Positions 1-5,903 of a DNA stretch of 6,742 nt are shown piece after piece (within the stretch, counting starts at the first letter, position 1; each line of letters starts with the position of its first letter). The notes below the pieces were generated by a model. The model was not told where the DNA came from. It saw only the letters and a program-made list of their open reading frames with translations, and searched no databases. Made by a program: the position numbers and the translations under genes. Source of the DNA: Oscillospiraceae bacterium (GTDB taxonomy: Bacteria; Bacillota; Clostridia; Oscillospirales; Ruminococcaceae); NCBI GenBank assembly GCA_017451665.1, contig JAFTNX010000052.1, positions 1 to 6,742 of the forward strand, given 5' to 3'.

Positions 1-1
1 A

Positions 2-394
2 CTGGATATCCGTGTTCTGAACGAGTGGGACGAGCGTGTCGCAACTGATATTCTTATTCCAAGTGGCGAGCCGTGGGAAATTGAAGTTACAAAAAAACGA
101 ACCGAACAGGACGGAACATATCTTTTTGTCGGTTACCTTGACGGAAAGGCAGTAGTGTATTCAGATATTCACAAGTCAGAGCATGGTAACACCCGTTTTG
201 ACTATATTGTTACAGCTAAAGAACACCGTGGCAACAGCTATGCAAGTGAATTGTTGAGTTTTATGGTAGAAGACTGTAAAGAAAATAATTTTCCTGTTTG
301 CTGGCAGTGGGCAGGACCATCTGAAAATATCTGTTACAGAGCAGGATTCCGTGAAACTTTTACTATTGAAGCAGGATTTGCATCCAAAATATAG
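2..394 (+). CDS. GNAT-family N-acetyltransferase, C-terminal part (5' end outside window)
   Basis: The frame is open from the window edge to the TAG at 392-394, giving the last 130 residues of a protein whose start lies upstream. The pattern is that of a GNAT fold. A strand ending in DYIVTA is followed by the acetyl-CoA pyrophosphate-binding loop (EHRGNSYASELL, bases 221-256) and helix. A late segment then has W-Q-W, Asn, Tyr and the closing AGF (about 301-348), typical of motif B, where GNATs often carry Asn and Tyr near the thiol. The loop consensus R/Q-x-x-G-x-G/A reads R-G-N-S-Y-A, so the central Gly is Ser. A GTG at 155 could be read as a start, but it has no ribosome binding site and would cut the domain in half. 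The substrate (small molecule, peptide or protein N-terminus) cannot be told. The downstream exporter gene uses a ribosome binding site overlapping this stop codon, so co-transcription is likely. The GNAT family call is fairly sure; the function is not. Confidence 0.8.
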   Translation: MDIRVLNEWDERVATDILIPSGEPWEIEVTKKRTEQDGTYLFVGYLDGKAVVYSDIHKSEHGNTRFDYIVTAKEHRGNSYASELLSFMVEDCKENNFPVCWQWAGPSENICYRAGFRETFTIEAGFASKI

Positions 395-398
395 GAGG
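393..398 (+). promoter_or_regulatory. Ribosome binding site of first ABC gene, overlapping GNAT stop
   Basis: A perfect AGGAGG lies 5 bases before the ATG at 404 and shares two bases with the TAG stop of the acetyltransferase gene. This fixes the start of the exporter gene. It also suggests that ribosomes finishing the GNAT gene help start the next one. Confidence 0.85.
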
Positions 399-403
399 TT
401 ACA

Positions 404-2212
404 ATGAAAAATACAGAAAAACCAAAGTTTTCTGCCATGTCAAATGTTCTTTATATGCTAAAAATATTGTGGCGTGGCAGTAAAGGTTATGTTATTTATA
501 CGTTTATCAAGGAATTCAACGAAAATGTGTTCTGGACAATTTTTTCAGTATATCTTACACAGTGGATATATGTTGCAATTGAAAACCAGACACCTTTTAC
601 AGCACTTGCGTCATTTGTTGGTGCTATGTGTATCGGGCATATCTGTATTCACATCACAGCTGCAATTCACCAGCTTTGTGAAAAACAGTTTCTGCCTAAA
701 ATGTATCAGGATTTTTATAAGCGTGTAATTAAAAAATCAATTTCAATGGAGTATTCCGAATTTGAAAGACCTGATTTTTATGATAAGTATACCCGTGCGC
801 TTAACGAGTGTCAGTGGAGAGGTAATAATATTCTCTACTTCTCTGCATATCTTGTTGCAGGCATAGCGTCGGTGATTGCAGCTACAATTATTGTTGCAAG
901 AGTTGACCCGTGGCTGTTGCTGTTTATTGTGCCGATGGTTGCTGTATCAATGCTTTTTGGCAAAAAAGAAGGGGATTTGTACTATTCACTTGATATGTCA
1001 AATACCCGTGACGGAAGAATAGGTGGATATGCAAAGCGTGTGTTTTATGAAAAGAAATATGCTGCTGAACTCCGACTTTTTGGAATAGGCAGACTTCTTC
1101 TTTCACGCCACGAAAAAGCATACGAGGAAATGGAAGAAAGAACAAGACAAATCAGAAAAAAGCTGACTGTTATCGAGGCGTTAAAATGGATTCTCTATAA
1201 CCTTTTGTCAACTATTCTTCCGTATCTTTATATTGCGTTTGTTCTTGATAAGGGAAGCGTCCAGACAGCTGCTTATGTTGCTATGATACCTGCGCTTTCA
1301 ACCCTTTCATGGAGAACATCAGACGCAGTTGAACTCATAGTATCCCTTGCAAAGGAAAGTGCTTTTGTATCTAACTTAAGACAGTTTCTTTCTTATGAAC
1401 CTAAAACAAACGCAGATGAGCTTGTGAAGGCGAAAAACCTTTCGGATATTGAAATCCGTGATATGAGCTTTACATATGAGGGCGCAGACAAGCCTACACT
1501 TCACGATGTGAATATTAAAATCAAAAAGGGCGAAAAAATCGCTATCGTAGGTCATAACGGTGCAGGAAAAACAACCCTTGTAAAACTCATAATGGGACTT
1601 TATAACCCGACAGAGGGTACTATTAAAATCAGCGATAAAAAGACTTCTGAATATGAGCCAAAGTCACTTCACAGACGTTTTGGCACAGTTTTTCAGGATT
1701 TACAGGTTTTTGCTTTGCCACTATCACATAACGTGCTTATGCGTAAGCCTAAAAATGACGACGAGAGAAAGCTTGTTGAGGAGTCGCTTATAAAAGCACA
1801 ATTCGGCGAAAAACTCAAAACCCTTGAAAAGGGCATAGACACAATGGTTACTAAGGAATTTGACGAAAAAGGAATGGGACTTTCTGGTGGTGAGGCACAG
1901 AAAATCGCTATTGCAAGAGTTTTTGCAAGAAAGCCTGACATTGTAATTCTTGACGAGCCGTCGTCAGCCCTTGACCCTATCGCTGAATACAATATGTATA
2001 AGAATATGCTTACTGCCACAGACGGCGAAACTGTAATTTTTATTTCTCACAGACTTTCAGCTACCCGTGACGCTGACCGAATTTATATGTTTGAGCATGG
2101 TACAGTTATCGAGGAGGGAAGCCATTCTGAGCTTATGGCTCTTGGCGGAAAGTATTCGCAGATGTGGAAGCTTCAGGCTCAGAATTATCTTGCAGAGGAG
2201 GTGACGGCATGA
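404..2212 (+). CDS. ABC exporter half-transporter, membrane domain plus ATPase (subunit 1)
   Basis: This 602-residue protein has an N-terminal membrane domain fused to a C-terminal nucleotide-binding domain, the usual size for a type IV ABC exporter half. Hydrophobic segments lie near residues 41-59, 65-88, 145-166, 169-186, 264-281 and 286-303, giving about six helices. There is no N-terminal C39 peptidase domain, so it would not itself cleave a leader peptide. A cytoplasmic-loop motif, F-x-R-P-D-F-Y-D (120-127), is typical of these exporters, and KRVFY (211-215) recurs in subunit 2. ATPase motifs are all present: aromatic Tyr358, Walker A GHNGAGKTT (383-391), Q-loop Gln431, signature LSGGE (493-497), Walker B IVILDE (513-518, catalytic Glu518), D-loop SALD and switch His549. 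It should therefore be a working ATPase, probably dimerising with the product of the overlapping next gene. The substrate is unknown. Exporters of this look occur with peptide, lantibiotic and drug-efflux systems, but no precursor peptide is visible here. Confidence 0.93.
   Translation: MKNTEKPKFSAMSNVLYMLKILWRGSKGYVIYTFIKEFNENVFWTIFSVYLTQWIYVAIENQTPFTALASFVGAMCIGHICIHITAAIHQLCEKQFLPKMYQDFYKRVIKKSISMEYSEFERPDFYDKYTRALNECQWRGNNILYFSAYLVAGIASVIAATIIVARVDPWLLLFIVPMVAVSMLFGKKEGDLYYSLDMSNTRDGRIGGYAKRVFYEKKYAAELRLFGIGRLLLSRHEKAYEEMEERTRQIRKKLTVIEALKWILYNLLSTILPYLYIAFVLDKGSVQTAAYVAMIPALSTLSWRTSDAVELIVSLAKESAFVSNLRQFLSYEPKTNADELVKAKNLSDIEIRDMSFTYEGADKPTLHDVNIKIKKGEKIAIVGHNGAGKTTLVKLIMGLYNPTEGTIKISDKKTSEYEPKSLHRRFGTVFQDLQVFALPLSHNVLMRKPKNDDERKLVEESLIKAQFGEKLKTLEKGIDTMVTKEFDEKGMGLSGGEAQKIAIARVFARKPDIVILDEPSSALDPIAEYNMYKNMLTATDGETVIFISHRLSATRDADRIYMFEHGTVIEEGSHSELMALGGKYSQMWKLQAQNYLAEEVTA
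1964..1991 (+). repeat. 28-base direct repeat, copy 1 (ABC ATPase D-loop region)
   Basis: This stretch, just after Walker B in the first ABC gene, is identical to 3796-3823 in the second. It encodes the D-loop SALDP and the following IAEY. It reflects paralogy of the two exporter genes and is not a mobile or regulatory repeat. Confidence 0.85.
2196..2201 (+). promoter_or_regulatory. Ribosome binding site that sets the start of the second ABC gene
   Basis: AGGAGG sits 7 bases before the ATG at 2209, inside the last codons of the upstream ABC gene. It decides the start: the longer in-frame option, a GTG at 2164, has no such site and would add 15 non-homologous residues. Confidence 0.85.
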
Positions 2213-4041
2213 GCGTAAATAACGAAAAGAAAAAAGACAAAATCAAAATGAAAAGGCTTATTTCAAATGTCCTTTATGTGGTGAAATACGCCTTTCGTCA
2301 CGACAAAAAACTGCCTCTATCCTATATTATAAGCAGATGTGTTTTTATGGGTATCGGCGCATTTATTGATACATTTTTGCTTATGGAAATCATAAACATT
2401 TTTACAACAACAGCTGATATTTTAAGTGTTGTAAAGGTACTTGCAGTTATGTTTGTACTTCACGCTGTGAGAATGGTAATTTTCCGTTTTCTTGAAAATT
2501 ACTTCTGGACTAAAATGATAGGCTTTGAAGGGAAAATTCAACGTGAACTTATGGAAAAAGCCCAGAAAATGGACTTGAAATGCTACGATATACCTGACTA
2601 TTACGACGATTTTGTAATTGCAGCGTCACAGTCTGAGGAGATGTGCAAAAAAGCTATAATGAGCGTTGCAAGTATAATTTCTCATATCGTTGCAATGCTT
2701 GTTGCAGGTACTATGATTTTAACGGTTAATGCAGTTATTATGATTTTTCCGGTGATAGGTTTTATTGTGAATATCATTACCCGATTTATCATTACCAAGC
2801 TTGAATATCAGTATAATCTCGAAAAACAGCGTATCGGCAGAAAGGCTGACTATTCAAAGAGAGTATTCTATCAGCCTGAATACGCAAAGGAAATCAAGCT
2901 GACGGGTATTGAAGAGGCACTTATGGAGCAGTATGACGAGGCTATTGCAGAGGAAAGAAAAATGGCGCTTGGTTATAGCTTGAAAATCATTGTGCCGACG
3001 CTTATAAACTGGATTACAGTTTTTACATTGTGTCAGTTTTATGCTGTGCCTGTGTATCTTGCATACCTTGCAATCGAAAAGAAAACAATAAAGCTTGGGG
3101 AAGTTGCTTCACTTAAAAATGCCACAAACGGAATAAAAAACCACCTTGACCAGATGAATTACGCACTTGTTGATTTTCAGAATGTAGGTCAGTACGCTGA
3201 AAAATTCCGTCGCTTTATGGATTACAAAATCAATATTGAAGGCTGTGAAGGTGAACTTCCTGTCCCTGAAAACGACTGTACTCTTGAACTGAGAAACGTC
3301 AGCTTTAAATATAAGGACGATGAAAAATACGTTCTTAAAAATGTCAGTATGACCATTAAAAAGGGCGAGAAGCTTGCACTTGTAGGTGAAAACGGAGCAG
3401 GAAAATCCACACTAATAAAACTCATTATGCGACTTTATGACGTTACCGACGGGGAAATCCTCTATGGTGGAGTTGACATAAGAAAGCTTAACACAAAGGC
3501 TTATCGTGAAAAAATCGGCGTGGTATTTCAGGATTTTCAGATTTACGGTGCTTCTCTTGCAGAAAACGTAAAAATGGATTTTGTTTCAGACTGCGACAGC
3601 GAAAAAATTGAAAATGCCCTTAAAAGAGCAGATTTTGGAGCAAAACTCAAAACCCTTGAAAATGGAATTGAAACGGAGCTTACAAAGGAATTTTCCGAAG
3701 AAGGCACAATGCTTTCAGGTGGTGAAGGTCAGAAGGCTGCTATTGCCAGAATGTTTATGGGCGATATGCCGATAGCTATTCTTGACGAACCGTCATCAGC
3801 CCTTGACCCTATCGCTGAATACAGACTTAACAAAAGTATGCTTGAAAACGCCGAAAATCAGGCAGTTATCCTTATTTCTCACAGACTTTCAACCACAAAA
3901 GATGCTGACAGAATTATTCTTCTTGAAAACGGAAAAATCGCTGAAAGTGGTACGCATAAGGAACTTCTTTCTAAAGTCGGACTTTACGCTGAAATGTGGA
4001 ATGTTCAGGCAGAAAAATACTGCGCCTCGATTTATGCATAA
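2209..4041 (+). CDS. ABC exporter half-transporter, membrane domain plus ATPase (subunit 2)
   Basis: A 610-residue partner of the preceding exporter. Its ATG overlaps the upstream stop in an ATGA junction (4-base overlap), so translation is probably coupled and the two subunits made in equal amounts. Hydrophobic segments lie near residues 36-58, 72-96, 150-172, 174-195 and 258-287 (the last long enough for two helices). The loop motif C-Y-D-I-P-D-Y-Y-D (125-133) matches that of subunit 1, and KRVFY (217-221) is shared. The ATPase domain has Tyr368, Walker A GENGAGKST (393-401), Gln441, LSGGE (502-506), catalytic Glu527 after Asp526, SALD and His558. Both NBDs of the pair are thus canonical, unlike heterodimers such as TM287/288 or BmrCD with one degenerate site. 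The charged, Lys-rich N-terminus (residues 4-16) is absent from subunit 1. A homodimer cannot be excluded, but the overlap favours a heterodimer. The gene ends 4 bases before a terminator hairpin, so it is last in its operon. Substrate unknown. Confidence 0.93.
   Translation: MSVNNEKKKDKIKMKRLISNVLYVVKYAFRHDKKLPLSYIISRCVFMGIGAFIDTFLLMEIINIFTTTADILSVVKVLAVMFVLHAVRMVIFRFLENYFWTKMIGFEGKIQRELMEKAQKMDLKCYDIPDYYDDFVIAASQSEEMCKKAIMSVASIISHIVAMLVAGTMILTVNAVIMIFPVIGFIVNIITRFIITKLEYQYNLEKQRIGRKADYSKRVFYQPEYAKEIKLTGIEEALMEQYDEAIAEERKMALGYSLKIIVPTLINWITVFTLCQFYAVPVYLAYLAIEKKTIKLGEVASLKNATNGIKNHLDQMNYALVDFQNVGQYAEKFRRFMDYKINIEGCEGELPVPENDCTLELRNVSFKYKDDEKYVLKNVSMTIKKGEKLALVGENGAGKSTLIKLIMRLYDVTDGEILYGGVDIRKLNTKAYREKIGVVFQDFQIYGASLAENVKMDFVSDCDSEKIENALKRADFGAKLKTLENGIETELTKEFSEEGTMLSGGEGQKAAIARMFMGDMPIAILDEPSSALDPIAEYRLNKSMLENAENQAVILISHRLSTTKDADRIILLENGKIAESGTHKELLSKVGLYAEMWNVQAEKYCASIYA
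3796..3823 (+). repeat. 28-base direct repeat, copy 2 (ABC ATPase D-loop region)
   Basis: Second copy of the 28-base identity at 1964-1991, exactly 1832 bases downstream. Two further exact matches (1810-1830 with 3642-3662, and 2040-2059 with 3872-3891) have the same offset, so the two ATPase segments align without gaps here. Confidence 0.85.
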
Positions 4042-4045
4042 GATT

Positions 4046-4072
4046 TTCCTCCCGAAAGGGAGGAATTTTTTT
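4046..4072 (+). terminator. Intrinsic terminator ending the exporter operon
   Basis: An 8-bp perfect stem (4046-4053 with 4058-4065) closes on a GAAA tetraloop, a stable GNRA loop, and runs straight into seven T residues (4066-4072). It starts 4 bases after the stop codon of the second ABC gene. The reverse strand lacks a comparable T tract, so it should act only on + strand transcripts. It separates the exporter operon from the two-component operon. Confidence 0.93.
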
Positions 4073-4111
4073 ATCACAAATTCTAAAAAATCCTTAGCGT
4101 AAACAAAACTT

Positions 4112-4127
4112 TAACATTTAGGTGTTA
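4112..4127 (+). promoter_or_regulatory. Possible operator: imperfect palindrome over the -10 region
   Basis: TAACA and TGTTA arms, 6 bases apart, form a palindrome of pattern TAACAnnTAnnTGTTA. The right arm overlaps the TG and first bases of the extended -10 element of the regulator gene. A protein bound here would block RNA polymerase, so it would suit a repressor. OmpR-family regulators more often bind direct repeats, so the binder may be a different protein. A short AT-rich palindrome can also arise by chance. Confidence 0.35.
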
Positions 4128-4131
4128 TAAT
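4123..4131 (+). promoter_or_regulatory. Extended -10 promoter of the two-component operon
   Basis: TGTTATAAT is a perfect extended -10 element (TGn followed by consensus TATAAT). At the usual 16-18 base distance upstream there is only a weak A-rich -35 (around 4102-4109), which an extended -10 can compensate for. Transcription would start near 4138, leaving a leader of about 20 bases with the ribosome binding site at 4144-4150. It lies just past the terminator of the upstream operon, as expected for an independent transcription unit. Confidence 0.7.
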
Positions 4132-4143
4132 AAACAAAACAAT

Positions 4144-4150
4144 GGGGAGG
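4144..4150 (+). promoter_or_regulatory. Ribosome binding site that sets the response regulator start
   Basis: GGGGAGG lies 7 bases before the ATG at 4158. The other in-frame ATG, at 4152, is only one base away from it, too close for efficient initiation. Confidence 0.75.
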
Positions 4151-4157
4151 TATGACT

Positions 4158-4829
4158 ATGTTTAAGATACTTGTTGTTGAAGACGACCGTGATTTAAACC
4201 GTTTAGTTTGCACATTTTTAAACCAGAGTGGTTATGAGGCGACAGGTTGCCTTAGTGCTGATGAAGCCTATGATTGTATGTATGATAACGTTTATGATTT
4301 GATAATTTCTGATATTATGATGCCGGGAACAGACGGCTTTGAATTTGTAAAAACTGTCCGTTCACTCAATAGCGAAATCCCTGTTTTATTTATGACAGCA
4401 AGAAGTGATTTTGCGTCAAAACAGCGTGGCTATCGTGTGGGAATTGACGATTATATGGTCAAGCCTATTGACCTTGACGAGCTGTTTTTAAGAATTGGCG
4501 CACTTTTAAGACGTGCAAAAATAGCTTCAAGTAAAAGACTTGAGGTGGGCGCATTTGTTATGGATGCTGACGAACACACAGCATACCTAAACGATGAGGA
4601 AATCCCACTTACCACCAGAGAATTCAGTATTTTGTATAAACTGCTTTCATACCCTAAAAAGACATTCACAAGAACACAGCTTATGGACGAATTCTGGGAT
4701 GCTGATACTGCGTCAGGACCTCGTACGGTTGATGTTTATATGACAAAGCTCAGAAGCAAAATGTCTGATTGTGAGGATTTTGAAATTGTGACTGTGCACG
4801 GACTTGGATATAAGGCGGTGCTTAAATGA
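4158..4829 (+). CDS. OmpR/PhoB-family response regulator transcription factor
   Basis: This 223-residue protein is a cytoplasmic DNA-binding regulator, phosphorylated by the kinase encoded next. The receiver domain (about 1-118) has the acidic pair Asp9-Asp10, phospho-acceptor Asp52 in SDIMMPGTDG, switch Thr80 and Lys102 in KP. The C-terminal winged-helix domain (about 127-223) shows LTTREFSILYKLL (151-163), the recognition-helix region RTVDVYMTKLRSKM (189-202) and the closing HGLGYKA (214-220), all standard for OmpR/PhoB proteins. Length is normal for the family. The start at 4158 gives the usual N-terminus MFKILVVEDD and suits the ribosome binding site; the ATG at 4152 would add two residues. 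It is first in an operon with its own extended -10 promoter, and its stop overlaps the kinase start. Targets are not known; its own operon and the exporter operon upstream are natural candidates, by inference only. Confidence 0.95.
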   Translation: MFKILVVEDDRDLNRLVCTFLNQSGYEATGCLSADEAYDCMYDNVYDLIISDIMMPGTDGFEFVKTVRSLNSEIPVLFMTARSDFASKQRGYRVGIDDYMVKPIDLDELFLRIGALLRRAKIASSKRLEVGAFVMDADEHTAYLNDEEIPLTTREFSILYKLLSYPKKTFTRTQLMDEFWDADTASGPRTVDVYMTKLRSKMSDCEDFEIVTVHGLGYKAVLK

Positions 4830-5899
4830 AAAGAAAAATAAACGTAAAAAAGCTTCTTTTCAGCGTAAATAACTGGTGCGTTTTCTTTCTTCTTGTAGCA
4901 TTTGTTGTTACCTGCTGTATGATGCTTTTTGTAACTGTGCTTTCAAAATCGCTTGGGGTTGAACTTACAGAGGGGAATATCTCTACTGCTGCAAAACTTA
5001 CATTCGGAAATGTAATTATTATCAGTGTGGTTTTTGCATTTATCGATTTTTTTAGAAGAAAAATAATGGTTGAAAGACCTACAAAGCGTATAACTGACGC
5101 TGCTGAAAAAATCACAAACGGCGATTTTAAAACTAAAATCGAACCCTTTAACGATAACTATGCTTATGTAAGCTTTAATAGTATTATCGATTGTATAAAT
5201 AAAATGTCAGAAGAACTTGGCAGCGTTGAGACTTTGAGAACCGACTTTATCGCAAACGTTTCTCACGAACTCAAAACCCCGCTTGCAGTAATGCAGAATT
5301 ATGGTACAATGCTTCAGGCACCTGACCTTTCAGACGAAAAGCGTATTGAATATGCAAAGGGAATAACTGATAATTCACGCAGACTTGCAAACCTTATTAC
5401 TAATATCTTAAAACTCAACAAGCTTGAAAATCAGCAGATTTTTCCTACTGTAAAAAGCTATAATCTCAGCGAACAGCTTTGTAACTGTATGTTGCAGTTT
5501 GAGAATGTGTGGGAAAAGAAAAATATCTCAATCGAAACGGATATTGAAGACGAGGTTTATATAAATTCCGACGAGGAACTTTTAGAGCTTGTCTGGAATA
5601 ACCTCCTTTCAAATGCTTTTAAATTCACAGAAACCGAAGGAACAGTTTCAGTAAGCCTTAAAAATCAGGACGGCTTTGTTATAGTGAGGGTTTCTGATAC
5701 AGGCTGTGGAATTGCAGTTGATACAGGAAAACATATTTTTGAAAAATTCTATCAGGGCGATACTTCCCACGCTACACAGGGAAACGGACTTGGTCTTGCA
5801 CTTGTGAAACGAGTTGTTGATATCATGCAGGGCGAGATTTACGTTCAGAGTGAGGTCGGAAAGGGAAGTACCTTTACAGTGAAAATCAAAAAGGAGTAA
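4826..5899 (+). CDS. Membrane sensor histidine kinase, HAMP-like/HisKA/HATPase_c
   Basis: A 357-residue kinase that should autophosphorylate on His147 and pass the phosphate to the regulator encoded just upstream. TM1 spans about 17-39 and TM2 about 61-77, leaving only some 21 extracytoplasmic residues, so there is no sensor domain outside the membrane. A HAMP-like linker follows (about 78-132). Next come the dimerisation helix with SHELKTP (146-152), the N-box WNNLLSNAFKFT (257-268, Asn263), G1 box DTGCGI (291-296), F-box IFEKFYQ (304-310) and G2 box GNGLGLAL (319-326). All catalytic boxes are intact. TM1 carries Cys30-Cys31, which is uncommon, though its meaning is unclear. The ATG overlaps the regulator stop (ATGA), with an AAGGCGG-like site about 7 bases ahead, so translation is probably coupled. 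A HAMP-like region sets it apart from classical BceS kinases, which lack one. The signal is unknown; the short loop fits sensing at the membrane or through a partner protein. Confidence 0.95.
   Translation: MKRKINVKKLLFSVNNWCVFFLLVAFVVTCCMMLFVTVLSKSLGVELTEGNISTAAKLTFGNVIIISVVFAFIDFFRRKIMVERPTKRITDAAEKITNGDFKTKIEPFNDNYAYVSFNSIIDCINKMSEELGSVETLRTDFIANVSHELKTPLAVMQNYGTMLQAPDLSDEKRIEYAKGITDNSRRLANLITNILKLNKLENQQIFPTVKSYNLSEQLCNCMLQFENVWEKKNISIETDIEDEVYINSDEELLELVWNNLLSNAFKFTETEGTVSVSLKNQDGFVIVRVSDTGCGIAVDTGKHIFEKFYQGDTSHATQGNGLGLALVKRVVDIMQGEIYVQSEVGKGSTFTVKIKKE
5891..5896 (+). promoter_or_regulatory. Ribosome binding site of the membrane protein gene
   Basis: AAGGAG in the last codons of the kinase gene, 7 bases before the ATG at 5904. 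It supports a real gene there and co-expression with the kinase. Confidence 0.8.
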
Positions 5900-5903
5900 C
5901 AAA

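Noticed and set aside
155..394. Stand-alone 79-residue gene starting at GTG 155
   Set aside because: The frame is open back to the window edge and the upstream residues complete a GNAT fold; the GTG has no ribosome binding site.
1693..2019. Minus-strand open frame opposite the first ABC ATPase domain
   Set aside because: It is antisense to conserved Walker B and signature coding sequence, with Ser-rich low-complexity translation and no homology signal. Those at 924-1145, 3222-3425, 4451-4669, 4822-5115 and 5648-5902 are the same kind of shadow.
2164..2208. Longer N-terminus for the second ABC gene from GTG 2164
   Set aside because: AGGAGG at 2196-2201 is placed for the ATG at 2209, and the extra 15 residues are out-of-frame translation of the upstream gene's end.
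3782..4102. Plus-strand open frame in another phase running through the terminator
   Set aside because: It overlaps the conserved end of the second ABC gene, reads across the terminator hairpin and has no recognisable domain.
4110..4115. TTTAAC as a -35 box
   Set aside because: Only 10 bases separate it from TATAAT, too short for sigma-70 type recognition; the extended -10 explains the promoter better.
4152..4157. Response regulator start at ATG 4152
   Set aside because: It is one base from the ribosome binding site; the ATG at 4158 has 7-base spacing and gives the usual receiver N-terminus.
404..5899. Classical BceAB-BceRS peptide-resistance module
   Set aside because: The transporter has fused membrane and ATPase domains in both genes, with no separate ATPase plus ten-TM permease, and the kinase has a HAMP-like linker.
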